A DNA stretch of 64,000 nt from contig NCGG01000006.1 of the NCBI GenBank assembly GCA_002278855.1, positions 97,689 to 161,688 on the forward strand, given 5' to 3'. This DNA is from Sphingomonadales bacterium 28-55-16. GTDB lineage: Bacteria > Pseudomonadota > Alphaproteobacteria > Sphingomonadales > Sphingomonadaceae. Each line of letters opens with the position of its first letter. Positions within the stretch are counted from its first letter, which is position 1. A model generated the notes under the pieces. It worked only from the letters and a program-made list of their open reading frames with translations, had not been told where the DNA came from and did no database searches. Below, piece after piece: positions 51,394 to 59,841 of the stretch. The position numbers and the translations under genes were made by a program.

Positions 51394-52500
51394 TTAGACG
51401 CCGCAACTGAGTTCGGTTTTTCCATAAGCTGCGCCTTCACCGCGCGTCGCAGATATCCCCGCATAAAGTTCGGTTGACGGGAAAAGGCCGTCGCGCCCGA
51501 CATTAAATCCTTGTGCGCGAAACACCGCTATGACCTGCGCCGGCGGATTGTCGAAATAAAGCGATTGCGACTCATAATGCTGCCCAATTCCCGTCAGCGA
51601 CAGCCCTTCATAAGAACGGCGGAGCTTTACATATTTGCTGTCGTCTTCAACGGCCGCAAAGGCTTTTTCGCGCGCGGCCTCATCGGCATATTCTTTGGCT
51701 TCCAATGCTTGCCATTTCGCCTGCTGGCGTGCACCAATTTTGGCAAATTCCGCTCCTATCTCATCGGAAAATGCGCAGGTTTGCGGGTTAAAGCCAATCA
51801 TGATCGGCTTTCCACCGAGGCGGGCGATGATCGATTGGGCATCATTCAGATAACCATAACGACCACCAGATAGCTTAACCTCGATAAAATTATCTTCGGT
51901 TGTTCCCACCAGCGTCAGCTTCGTTCCTTCGCGCACGCGGTCCAATAAGTTGCTATCTGGCAGCGTGGTGGCCCACACATCAAGCGTGCCGTCTGCTTCC
52001 CAGATTTCGTCATTCAACGACTTCACAAGCACGGGCGGTTTGACTTGCGAGAGGTTAGCCAGCGCCACAAAGCCATTGCCGTCTGTAAGTTCAAGCCAGG
52101 CAGTGCTGGGATCGGAATCCATCCGAACAACACCGGTCAACTGGGAACCGCGGGGCATTTTGCCCAAGATATTGCTGCCCGTCATTGCTGGCTTGTCGCG
52201 GATATTGGCTTCCGTCATCGTGAAGAAAATCTGGGCCTCGGGATTAACGCCGGATTGCGATTCGGCCGCGGGTGCCGCACCGTCGGTACGCAGATCATCC
52301 GCAAGAAATAACCAAAAATACAGCGCAGCTATAGCCACAATGGCCAGTACAGACACAACCGGGATCATCCACCGGCGCTTTGGTGACGACTTGGATTGTT
52401 TTTTCGAAGGCGCCGCTTGCTTTAACGCATGCCCGCAACTTGCGCAAAACGCGGCATCACTGACCGCCACCGCTCCACATGATGCACATTTCTGGCTCAT
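51394..52500 (-). CDS. Zinc-ribbon membrane protein with SH3-like domain
   Basis: The 368-residue product starts with a zinc ribbon, QKCASCGAVAVSDAAFCASC, with two C-x2-C pairs. A Lys/Ser linker and a single membrane helix follow (WMIPVVSVLAIVAIAALYFW, about residues 43-62). The extracytoplasmic part has an SH3-like domain (ANIRDKPAMTGSNILGKMPR, about 95-150) and a second similar stretch (RVREGTKLTLVGTTEDNFIE, near 190-225). The C terminus is unrecognised and has cysteines (NPQTCAFSD, ELSCGV). Such architecture suggests sensing or binding at the cell wall. It sits 70 bases downstream of dnaA in the same direction. Confidence 0.72.
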   Translation of the reverse strand: MSQKCASCGAVAVSDAAFCASCGHALKQAAPSKKQSKSSPKRRWMIPVVSVLAIVAIAALYFWLFLADDLRTDGAAPAAESQSGVNPEAQIFFTMTEANIRDKPAMTGSNILGKMPRGSQLTGVVRMDSDPSTAWLELTDGNGFVALANLSQVKPPVLVKSLNDEIWEADGTLDVWATTLPDSNLLDRVREGTKLTLVGTTEDNFIEVKLSGGRYGYLNDAQSIIARLGGKPIMIGFNPQTCAFSDEIGAEFAKIGARQQAKWQALEAKEYADEAAREKAFAAVEDDSKYVKLRRSYEGLSLTGIGQHYESQSLYFDNPPAQVIAVFRAQGFNVGRDGLFPSTELYAGISATRGEGAAYGKTELSCGV

Positions 52501-52570
52501 TCGCTTCCCTCCGATTCAATCGCGGAGATAAGCGTTGCAACGGCCGTTGAAAAGGGTCGAAAAGTAAAGC

Positions 52571-53974
52571 TCAAGCTTCCAATTGGCGCAACAACGCGCG
52601 GACGTCATTATCCATCTCGCTGTCCTGCTGACGAAGGCCTTCGACCAAGCGTACGGCATGAATTACGGTCGAGTGATCGCGCCCCCCGAATTTACGACCG
52701 ATTTCAGGATAGCTACGTGGCGTCATGACCTTTGCCAGATACATGGCGACTTGGCGTGGACGGACCACGGCGCGGGCACGACGCTTCGACGACATTTCGC
52801 TGCGGTCGATGCGATAATATTCGCACACGGCGCGCTGGATTTCGTCAATCGTGATGCGGCGGCGGCATGCGCTCAGAATATCCTTGAGCTGCTCTTCGGC
52901 AAGTGTCCGTGTCACCGGCTTGCCCGTCAATTGTGCGTAAGCGAGCAACTTGTTCAAGCCGCCTTCCAATTCGCGGACGTTGCGGCTGATGGTGCGGGCG
53001 AGAAACTCGACAACATCTTCACCCACTTGCGCTTCTGGCATATTGGCCAGACGCTGTTCCAAAATCAGGCGGCGGAGTTCAAGATCAGCAGGCTGAATGT
53101 CGGCCACCAAACCCATCGACAAGCGCGACAAGATCCGCTGGTCAACACCGTCAAGCGCTTGCGGTGCACGGTCAGCGGAAACGACCAGGCGTTTGCCTGC
53201 GCCAATGATGGCGTCAATCGTATGCAGAAACTCTTCCTGCGTCGAAACCTTGCCAATGATGAACTGAATATCGTCAATCAGGAGAACATCAACCGCACGC
53301 AGCCGTGCCTTAAACTCCATGACTTCTTTGCGCCGCATAGCGGTCACAAATTCCATCATGAATTTTTCAGCCGACATATACAGGATCTGTGCGTCGGGAT
53401 TAACCTCAGCATATGCATGGCCAATGGCATGCATTAAGTGCGTCTTGCCTTGGCCAGTTGCAGCCTGAAGATAGAGAGGGTTGAACAGCGGCTTGTCTTT
53501 GGACGCGACGCGTTCTGCAGCGCTAAGCGCAAGAACGTTGGTCTGGCCTTTTACGAAATTCGCAAAAGTCATCCGCGGGTCAAGCGCCGCGCGCGGCGCA
53601 AGCGTTTCACTCGCCTCTTGTGCGACAGCACGCTCTGCATTGTTGGAAGCATGCAATAATTCGACGCGCGGCGCACCGGGGCGGGTGCGGATTTTTAGCT
53701 GCTTTACGCTGCTGTTGGTGCTTGACCATGCAAGACGCAAACGGTCCGCATAATGGTCAGACACCCAGCTGGCGGAGAAATCCGACGGCAACAGAAGCTC
53801 AAGCGTACCTGTGAGGTCGCAAAAATCGCCAAGGCTGATGGAACGAATCCATTGCCCATAGATTTGCGCACCCAGATCGCGGCGCAATCCTGAAGAAATA
53901 TTATGCCAATCGGCGTCAAAACGCGTGTTTAACATCGAAGCGTCATTTCCGCTTCCTGCCTGACCCATATTCAT
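52571..53974 (-). CDS. dnaA: Chromosomal replication initiator DnaA
   Basis: DnaA binds oriC boxes and opens the duplex. From the ATG at 53974 it is 467 residues. Domain I is at the N terminus (NISSGLRRDLGAQIYGQWIR). The AAA+ domain has NPLYLQAATGQGKTHLMHAI as Walker A, VLLIDDIQFIIGK as Walker B, and ERVASKDKPLF upstream. Domain IV ends with the DnaA signature FGGRDHSTVIHAVRLVEGLR. The usual Gly-Gly at the front of the P-loop is Ala-Ala here. A GTG at 54040 in frame would add 22 residues; the shorter form fits the family better. The gene is adjacent to rpsT, as in other alphaproteobacteria. Confidence 0.95.
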   Translation of the reverse strand: MNMGQAGSGNDASMLNTRFDADWHNISSGLRRDLGAQIYGQWIRSISLGDFCDLTGTLELLLPSDFSASWVSDHYADRLRLAWSSTNSSVKQLKIRTRPGAPRVELLHASNNAERAVAQEASETLAPRAALDPRMTFANFVKGQTNVLALSAAERVASKDKPLFNPLYLQAATGQGKTHLMHAIGHAYAEVNPDAQILYMSAEKFMMEFVTAMRRKEVMEFKARLRAVDVLLIDDIQFIIGKVSTQEEFLHTIDAIIGAGKRLVVSADRAPQALDGVDQRILSRLSMGLVADIQPADLELRRLILEQRLANMPEAQVGEDVVEFLARTISRNVRELEGGLNKLLAYAQLTGKPVTRTLAEEQLKDILSACRRRITIDEIQRAVCEYYRIDRSEMSSKRRARAVVRPRQVAMYLAKVMTPRSYPEIGRKFGGRDHSTVIHAVRLVEGLRQQDSEMDNDVRALLRQLEA

Positions 53975-54040
53975 GTGCGATACTGTATTGCCTTCGGCCA
54001 ACGTGCCTGCCCCCAATTTCCACCCCATCCAGTACGACAC

Positions 54041-54380
54041 AACCGCAGGCTATCTACCGGACACAGATCGAACAGCTCTCAGCCGCGCATTTGTTGCCAA
54101 ATGCAGCCGGGGCTACCTTTCGAATCTCCATGTAGGGCATTGCCCGACTGTCGTCGTGCGTTGCTGGACGTGACATGCTTAGACCGCAAAAATCGAGTCG
54201 ATCAAGTGCAGCGGTGAAAAAAAACTGAAATAAATGCCATTGACTCGGCCGGACCTCAGTAAATCCGTTAATAAATATCTAAATATATGATTTATATCGT
54301 TATTTAAATGCAGAACAGTAAGCGACTGCCCCGAATCGCGGGAAATCCTCACATTTCAGTAATATTACAATTACCAAACA
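54041..54380. other. AT-rich dnaA-rpsT intergenic region
   Basis: About 340 bases upstream of dnaA hold no gene. The part 54260-54309 is strikingly AT-rich (it includes TTAATAAATATCTAAATATA) compared with the GC-rich surroundings. I found no consensus DnaA box (TTATCCACA or its complement) here. It probably contains the dnaA promoter, and an unwinding element or origin cannot be excluded. Confidence 0.5.
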
Positions 54381-54408
54381 AAAACCCGCCGTGATCGCGG
54401 CGGGTTTT
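54375..54408 (-). terminator. Intrinsic terminator of rpsT
   Basis: The arms 54381-54391 and 54398-54408 (AAAACCCGCCG and CGGCGGGTTTT) form an 11-base-pair hairpin with a six-base loop. On the reverse transcript it is followed by a T-rich run (TTTTTGTTT). It lies 41 bases beyond the rpsT stop. Confidence 0.9.
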
Positions 54409-54448
54409 GCATGCTCATAGCCGGATGGTCCGGCGCAGACCGTAACGC

Positions 54449-54712
54449 TTAAGCGAGGCCGCCGACCGCCTTTGTGAGGCGACCAAATTTGCGCGAAGCT
54501 GTGTTTTTGTGAAGAACGCCTTTAGATACGCCACGCGCCAGTTCAGGCTGCGCTGCTACAAGCGCTGCCGCTGCTGCTGTCTTGTCGCCAAGTTCGATTG
54601 CCGCTTCAACTTTCTTGATGAAAGTACGGATGCGGCTGACGCGTGCGCCATTCACTTCAGTGCGACGCGCGTTGCGACGGATACGCTTTTTTGCTTGCGG
54701 CGTATTGGCCAT
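54449..54712 (-). CDS. rpsT: 30S ribosomal protein S20
   Basis: S20 binds 16S rRNA early in small-subunit assembly. The 87-residue basic product starts [20 protein letters not shown] after Met and ends [20 protein letters not shown]. Both are typical, and the length is standard. It has its own terminator and is divergent in function from, but next to, dnaA. Confidence 0.97.
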   Translation of the reverse strand: MANTPQAKKRIRRNARRTEVNGARVSRIRTFIKKVEAAIELGDKTAAAAALVAAQPELARGVSKGVLHKNTASRKFGRLTKAVGGLA

Positions 54713-54820
54713 TTTTGTCCTCGAATTTCAATATCTGAAGAGACGTGCCCATGCGGTACGTCCGTTGAAGGAGCGGCCCTTAACCCTGCCTAAGAGATTC
54801 GTCAACCTCCTATTGCCGCA

Positions 54821-55633
54821 TTATCGCTGGCATTTCGCGCAATAGAAGGTGGATCGCCCCGAATCGACCCGCCGCAATATGGTTGCCCCGCAGACGCAGC
54901 TTTCCCCCGCGCGGCCATAGACGCGCCAGTCTTTCGCGAAATAACCTAGCGCTCCATCAGGCGCCGCAAAATCGCGCAAGGTGGAGCCGCCTGCGGCGAT
55001 CGCGGCGGAAAGGACCTTTTTAATCGCGACCACCAACCGACTTAGTCGCGGCTTACTGATGCTTGATGCTGCGACAATTGGGTCAATACCGGCCATATGC
55101 AGCGCTTCGCACACGTAGATATTTCCTAGGCCAGCGACGATATTCTGGTTGAGCAGCATCGCCTTGATCGGCGCTTTGCGGCCGTGCAGCGCCTTTTGCA
55201 AGACCGACGCATCGAACGCGTGCGACAATGGCTCAGGTCCCATTTTGGCAAAGAAACGATATGCGTCAAGCTTAGCCGAATCGGTAATATCCAACGAACC
55301 AAAACGACGATGATCATTGAGCGCAACGACCCGCCCGCGCGCCGTTTCCAGAATGAAATGATCGTGTTTTTCGATTTTCACTGGATCCACACGCCAACGT
55401 CCCGACATCCCCAATTGAAATATCAGAACATCCTGCCGGTCCGTATAGATCAGGCCATATTTGGCGCGGCGTCCCAGCGTCTCTATCCGCGCGCCGGTCA
55501 GCCGCTGGCGCAAATCCGCCGGAAGTGGCCAGCGCAGGTCAGCACGGCGCGGTTCAGCGCGCACGATAAGCTCGCCTTCAAGGACCGACCGCAGGCCGGA
55601 GACAGTTGTTTCCACTTCAGGTAATTCGGGCAT
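54821..55633 (-). CDS. mutM: Formamidopyrimidine-DNA glycosylase MutM (Fpg)
   Basis: MutM excises 8-oxoguanine and formamidopyrimidines and cuts the abasic site. The 270-residue product begins MPELPEVETTVSGLRSVLEG, with the catalytic N-terminal proline and glutamate. GLGNIYVCEALHMAGIDP is the helix-two-turn-helix region. The zinc finger CVCGATILRRVDSGRSTFYC plus AKC closes the protein. I placed the start at this ATG; a longer frame to 55702 is unsupported and would remove the essential N-terminal proline. It is divergent from ubiE. Confidence 0.96.
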   Translation of the reverse strand: MPELPEVETTVSGLRSVLEGELIVRAEPRRADLRWPLPADLRQRLTGARIETLGRRAKYGLIYTDRQDVLIFQLGMSGRWRVDPVKIEKHDHFILETARGRVVALNDHRRFGSLDITDSAKLDAYRFFAKMGPEPLSHAFDASVLQKALHGRKAPIKAMLLNQNIVAGLGNIYVCEALHMAGIDPIVAASSISKPRLSRLVVAIKKVLSAAIAAGGSTLRDFAAPDGALGYFAKDWRVYGRAGESCVCGATILRRVDSGRSTFYCAKCQR

Positions 55634-55691
55634 ATGATTTTCACCTAACAGTCTTTGCGGCTGGCGCAACAATCCGCTAGGGGACTGCATC

Positions 55692-56423
55692 ATGAATGAC
55701 ACCGTATCTTTTGGCTATGAGCAAGTTAGCCCGGAAGAGAAGACGCAGCGCGTAGGCGACGTCTTTTCCAATGTCGCGCGCAAATACGACATAATGAACG
55801 ACGCAATGTCGGGCGGCATGCACCGATTGTGGAAAGACAGCTTTGTCCGTCGGGTAAAACCGCGCGCAGGCGAGGATATTCTCGATATGGCGGGCGGCAC
55901 GGGCGACATTGCGTTTCGCATGGAAAAATCGGGTGCGCAGGTCACTGTTTCGGACATCAACGAAGACATGCTGGATGTCGGCATGGAACGTGCGATGAAG
56001 CGCGGCATCGATAGCCTTATATGGTCAGCGCAAAATGCCGAGACGCTCACGTTTCCCGATGCGCATTTTGATGCCTACACGATTGCCTTTGGTATTCGTA
56101 ACGTCACCGACATTCCCAAGGCGCTGCGCGAAGCCCACCGTGTCCTGCGTTATGGTGGTCGCTTCTTCTGCCTTGAATTTTCCACGGTCGAATGGCCTGG
56201 GCTTGCGCAAATTTATGATGTCTATTCAGACAAGCTGGTGCCAAAGCTTGGCAAAGCCATCGCGGGCGACGAAGACAGCTATCGCTATCTGGTCGAATCC
56301 ATTCGCCGCTTCCCCGATATGCAGAATTTCAAGCGCATGATTGGAGAGGCTGGTTTTGTGCAAACCAAGGTTGAGCCCATATTGGGCGGCCTGGTCGCGA
56401 TCCACAGCGGCTGGAAGGTGTAA
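55692..56423 (+). CDS. ubiE: Ubiquinone/menaquinone C-methyltransferase UbiE
   Basis: UbiE methylates the quinone ring in ubiquinone synthesis. The 243-residue product has VGDVFSNVARKYDIMNDAMS GG (shown in two parts), the SAM-binding motif ILDMAGGTGDIAFRME, and the signature RVLRYGGRFFCLEFSTVEWP. It starts a plus-strand run with ubiB, 11 bases later. This order (mutM divergent from ubiE-ubiB-coaBC-dut) is standard in alphaproteobacteria, except for the inserted ccdAB pair. Confidence 0.96.
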   Translation: MNDTVSFGYEQVSPEEKTQRVGDVFSNVARKYDIMNDAMSGGMHRLWKDSFVRRVKPRAGEDILDMAGGTGDIAFRMEKSGAQVTVSDINEDMLDVGMERAMKRGIDSLIWSAQNAETLTFPDAHFDAYTIAFGIRNVTDIPKALREAHRVLRYGGRFFCLEFSTVEWPGLAQIYDVYSDKLVPKLGKAIAGDEDSYRYLVESIRRFPDMQNFKRMIGEAGFVQTKVEPILGGLVAIHSGWKV

Positions 56424-56434
56424 CCCCGCTCAAG

Positions 56435-57979
56435 ATGACTCGTCCGGCTACACATATTCTTCGCTTGCTCAAATGGGGCCGCATCCTTGCGCGCCACGGC
56501 GCTTTGCGTGCCATTGAGGCTGATCGCAACACCCCGCCGCAAGTCAAGCGGCTATGCCGCATCGCGCGCTTTGGCACGATCCAACCCAAAGCGCCCGATT
56601 ATGCCGGCGCGTTTCGCGCCATTGGTCCTGCGGCGATTAAGCTGGGGCAGACACTCGCGACACGGCCGGACATCATTGGCGAAGAAGCCGTGCAAAACCT
56701 GCTGATGCTGCAGGATCAATTGCCCCCGGCCCCGTTCGACCTTGTCTATGCGCAGATCGACAGCAGCCTGAATAAGCCCGCGACGGCATTGTTCGAATAT
56801 ATCGACCCGGTGCCGGTTGGCGCCGCATCGATCGCGCAGGTACACCGCGCCCGCACCACCGAAGGCAAGGATGTTGCCATCAAAGTGCTTCGCCCCGGCA
56901 TCCGTGAGCAATTTGCCCGCGACATTGAAACCTATGAATGGGCCGCGGCGCATTTGGAAGCACTTGGCGGCGAAGCGGCGCGCTTGCGTCCGCAACTTGT
57001 TATCGCCAACCTGAAACGCTGGACCATGCGCGAATTGGACTTGCGCCGTGAAGCGGCAAGCGCGTCGGAACTGAAAGACGCAATGGTCGCGGTCGAGGGC
57101 TACACTATCCCGGCGATTGACTGGGACCGGACATCCGGCCGCGTTCTCACGCTCGAATGGGTCGATGGCGTCAAGATTTCCGATATCGACGCGTTAAGGG
57201 CGGCTGGCCATGACCTCAATAAAATGGCTGAAAAACTTGTTCTTACCTTTTTGCGGCAAGCGATTTCGGAAGGTTTTTTCCACGCCGATATGCATCAGGG
57301 CAATTTGTTTGTCCGCGCCGATGGCACCATTGTCGCGATTGATTTTGGCATCATGGGCCGCATCAACCGGCAAGCGCGGTTTTGGTTGGCCGAAATTCTC
57401 TACGGATTGACCACCGGCAATTACAAGCGCGTCGCCGAAATTCATTTCGAGGCGCAATATGTGCCGAGCTACCACAATGTCGACGAATTCGCGACCGCCT
57501 TGCGCGCGGTAGGTGAGCCCACGCGCGGCAAACCCGTCAGCGAATTGTCCGTGGGACAAATGCTCGACAGCCTGTTTGCGATCACGCGTGATTTCGACAT
57601 GCAGACGCAACCCCATTTGCTGTTGCTACAAAAAACCATGGTGATGGTTGAAGGCATCGCAACCTCGTTGAACCCAAGCATCAATATGTGGGACGTCGCG
57701 GCACCTTATGTGCGCGACTGGATCCGCGGTGAGCTTGGGCCTGAGGCTATTCTGGCCGACGGCTTGCGCAAACAAGCCGATACGCTGAAGATGATCCCCG
57801 ACCTCATCCGCCGTCTGGATGAGCAGCTCCCGCGCAAGGGCGGCGCGCCAGAGCCACCGCCCTTGCCGCCCGTCCAATTGATTTGGGAACGCAAGGGAAC
57901 CGGCAATGGCTGGCGCTATCTTGCAGTTGCATTGTTAGCAGGCGCTATAGGTGCTGCGGGCACAATGGCGTTCGCTTGA
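56435..57979 (+). CDS. ubiB: Ubiquinone biosynthesis kinase-like protein UbiB
   Basis: UbiB is an atypical protein-kinase-like ATPase needed for coenzyme Q synthesis. The 514-residue product has the KxGQ motif in AIKLGQTLATRPDI and the Ala-rich nucleotide loop GAASIAQVHRARTTEGKDVA with the following lysine KVLRPG. FFHADMHQGNLFVRADGTIV and AIDFGIMGRI are catalytic-loop and DFG-like parts. A C-terminal membrane helix ends the protein (RYLAVALLAGAIGAAGTMAF). Its stop codon overlaps the -35 box of the ccdAB promoter. Confidence 0.95.
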   Translation: MTRPATHILRLLKWGRILARHGALRAIEADRNTPPQVKRLCRIARFGTIQPKAPDYAGAFRAIGPAAIKLGQTLATRPDIIGEEAVQNLLMLQDQLPPAPFDLVYAQIDSSLNKPATALFEYIDPVPVGAASIAQVHRARTTEGKDVAIKVLRPGIREQFARDIETYEWAAAHLEALGGEAARLRPQLVIANLKRWTMRELDLRREAASASELKDAMVAVEGYTIPAIDWDRTSGRVLTLEWVDGVKISDIDALRAAGHDLNKMAEKLVLTFLRQAISEGFFHADMHQGNLFVRADGTIVAIDFGIMGRINRQARFWLAEILYGLTTGNYKRVAEIHFEAQYVPSYHNVDEFATALRAVGEPTRGKPVSELSVGQMLDSLFAITRDFDMQTQPHLLLLQKTMVMVEGIATSLNPSINMWDVAAPYVRDWIRGELGPEAILADGLRKQADTLKMIPDLIRRLDEQLPRKGGAPEPPPLPPVQLIWERKGTGNGWRYLAVALLAGAIGAAGTMAFA

Positions 57980-58011
57980 CCGCCATATTGATTGCGCATA
58001 TATTATGCACA
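57976..58011 (+). promoter_or_regulatory. ccdAB promoter with overlapping palindromic operator
   Basis: TTGACC (57976-57981), a 17-base spacer and TATATT (57999-58004) form a near-consensus sigma-70 promoter whose predicted +1 falls at about 58010-58012, on the ATG of ccdA. The palindrome TGCGCATA-TAT-TATGCACA (57993-58011) covers the -10 box and the start, a classic place for autorepression by the CcdA-CcdB complex. The -35 overlaps the ubiB stop codon. Confidence 0.65.
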
Positions 58012-58256
58012 TGAATAGACCTGCACGCGTTAACGCCGCGAAGCGCGCCACAAATGTAAGCTTGCCCGCTGATATGGTTGATGAGGCCAAGCGGCTTGGC
58101 ATCAACGTATCGCAAGCTTGCGAAACCGGACTGCAAGAACAGGTGCGCAAAGCGTTGGGCGAGGAGTGGAAACGCGAAAACCGCCAGGCTATTGAAAGCT
58201 GGAACAAATGGGTCGCCGAAAACGGCATGCCTTATGATGAATATCGCCAGTTTTAA
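58011..58256 (+). CDS. ccdA: CcdA-type antitoxin
   Basis: The 81-residue product matches the CcdA family: a ribbon-helix-helix N terminus (RATNVSLPADMVDEAKRLGI, about residues 12-50) that would bind the operator, then the C-terminal toxin-neutralising segment EEWKRENRQAIESWNKWVAE NGMPYDEYRQF (shown in two parts). Two ATGs are possible, 58005 and 58011. The promoter geometry favours 58011 as a leaderless start, and no Shine-Dalgarno is visible. It overlaps ccdB by one base (TAATG). It stands between ubiB and coaBC, genes that normally adjoin, so the pair looks inserted. Confidence 0.9.
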   Translation: MNRPARVNAAKRATNVSLPADMVDEAKRLGINVSQACETGLQEQVRKALGEEWKRENRQAIESWNKWVAENGMPYDEYRQF

Positions 58257-58552
58257 TGGCCCGTTTTGATGTTTACAAAAGCGGAAATGCACGCGGTCTG
58301 TTGCTGGACATCCAGTCAGATTTGCTGGATGAATTTGGCAGTCGGGTGGTGGTGCCTTTATTGCCAGCCGAAGACATGCAGTCCGTGTCGCGATTGCACC
58401 CCGTATTTCTGATTAACGATGTACAGTATATTATGTCGACACATCTGATTTTTGCCATTCCCATTGATAGACTTGGCGCAAAAATCGGCTCTCTGGCGCA
58501 GGAAGATTTGGTCATCACCTCCGCAGTCGATAAACTATTGAGCGGATACTGA
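58256..58552 (+). CDS. ccdB: CcdB-type toxin
   Basis: CcdB poisons DNA gyrase by trapping its cleavage complex. The 98-residue product shows ARFDVYKSGNARGLLLDIQS, VVVPLLPAEDMQSVSRLHPV and YIMSTHLIFAIPIDRLGAKI. It ends DKLLSGY. In F-plasmid CcdB the last three residues are Trp-Gly-Ile and are key for gyrase binding; here they are Ser-Gly-Tyr. Related chromosomal CcdB proteins also lack the Trp, so activity is still plausible. It is coupled to ccdA and lies five bases before coaBC, so it is read with coaBC-dut. Confidence 0.9.
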   Translation: MARFDVYKSGNARGLLLDIQSDLLDEFGSRVVVPLLPAEDMQSVSRLHPVFLINDVQYIMSTHLIFAIPIDRLGAKIGSLAQEDLVITSAVDKLLSGY

Positions 58553-58557
58553 AGCGC

Positions 58558-59841
58558 ATGATTGAAAAACGCATTCTCTTGATCATCACCGGCGGCATCG
58601 CGGCCTATAAGGCGCTTGAGCTTGTCCGTTTGCTCAAGCGTCAGGGCATCGCCGTGCGCGCCGTAATGACGCAAAGCGCGACCGAATTTGTCACGCCTTT
58701 GTCGATGGCCGTCATGACCGAAGACCAAGTATATGGCCATATGTTCGACCTTAAAGAAGAACGCGAGATTGGGCACATTCAACTCAGCCGTCAGGCCGAT
58801 TTGATCGTCATCTGCCCAGCGACGGCCAATATTCTGGCAAAAATGGCGGCAGGCATTGCCGACGACCTTGCGACCACGATCCTGCTGGCCACGGACAAAC
58901 CCGTTCTTGCGGTGCCCGCCATGAATGTGCGCATGTGGAACCATCCGGCGACTCAGCGCAACCTGACCCAATTGCGCGCCGATGGTGTGCACATCATGGA
59001 CCCCGACGAAGGCGCAATGGCATGCGGCGAATTTGGCCCCGGCCGGTTGCCCGAGCCGCCAGCGGTCGCCGAGCAAATTTGCGCGATGTTGGGGCATGAA
59101 TTTGACACAGCACTGACATCGGGCAGGTCGCCAACGACCGTTCCGCGCACTGCCCCGATTGCAGCACAGCCTGATTTTGCTGACGTCGATCATCGTCCAC
59201 TTCTCGGCAAGCGCATCCTCGTGACGGCGGGTCCCACGCATGAGGCGATTGACCCAGTGCGCTACATCGCCAACCGCTCCTCAGGGCGTCAGGGTTTTGC
59301 GATTGCAGCAGCGGCGGCGGACCTTGGAGCAGACGTCACGCTTATTGCTGGCCCTGTCCATCTGGAGACCCCGCCGGGGGTTGTCCGGATAAATGTCGAA
59401 ACCGCGCTGGACATGCAGGCCGAGGTCGAGAAAGCCCTGCCCGTCGACGCCGCGATCATGGTGGCCGCTGTCGCCGACTGGCGGGCGGCACAAGCGCCTG
59501 AGCAGAAGATCAAGAAAGACGGCGGGGCTATCCCTGCGCTGAACTTGACCGAAAATCCTGACATCCTCGCCAGCCTTGCTACGCACGCCCATCGGCCAAA
59601 GCTGCTCATTGGCTTTGCTGCGGAGACCGAAAAAATCGTCGAACATGCGCAAGCGAAGCTCGCGAAAAAGGGCTGCGACTGGATTGTGGCCAATGACGTG
59701 TCGGGCGATGTGATGGGCGGCGAAAACAACGCCTTTCATATTGTTACCAAAGATGGCGTCGATAGCTGGCCCGAAAGCCCCAAAGATGTCATTGCCCGCA
59801 AATTGATGGAGAAGGTTGCTGATGCACTCGCACAAGGTTGA
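58558..59841 (+). CDS. coaBC: Bifunctional phosphopantothenoylcysteine decarboxylase / phosphopantothenate--cysteine ligase
   Basis: CoaBC makes 4'-phosphopantetheine for coenzyme A in two steps. The 427-residue product has the flavoprotein CoaC half ([40 protein letters not shown]; the PAMNVRMW motif) and the CoaB half. The latter begins at about residue 215 with [29 protein letters not shown] (shown in two parts). AVADWRAAQ and the ligase [20 protein letters not shown] segment follow. It is preceded by the ccdAB pair at five bases and overlaps dut by 20 bases. Confidence 0.96.
   Translation: MIEKRILLIITGGIAAYKALELVRLLKRQGIAVRAVMTQSATEFVTPLSMAVMTEDQVYGHMFDLKEEREIGHIQLSRQADLIVICPATANILAKMAAGIADDLATTILLATDKPVLAVPAMNVRMWNHPATQRNLTQLRADGVHIMDPDEGAMACGEFGPGRLPEPPAVAEQICAMLGHEFDTALTSGRSPTTVPRTAPIAAQPDFADVDHRPLLGKRILVTAGPTHEAIDPVRYIANRSSGRQGFAIAAAAADLGADVTLIAGPVHLETPPGVVRINVETALDMQAEVEKALPVDAAIMVAAVADWRAAQAPEQKIKKDGGAIPALNLTENPDILASLATHAHRPKLLIGFAAETEKIVEHAQAKLAKKGCDWIVANDVSGDVMGGENNAFHIVTKDGVDSWPESPKDVIARKLMEKVADALAQG

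Noticed and set aside
52583..53437. Plus-strand open frame of 284 codons
   Set aside because: Antisense to dnaA; no domain and no ribosome binding site.
58553..58557. Loss of the terminal Trp in CcdB taken as proof of an inactive toxin
   Set aside because: Other chromosomal CcdB proteins end in Ser-Gly-aromatic, so absence of Trp alone does not show inactivity.
58273..59241. Minus-strand open frame of 322 codons across ccdB and coaBC
   Set aside because: Covers two recognisable genes on the other strand and its translation has unusual composition.
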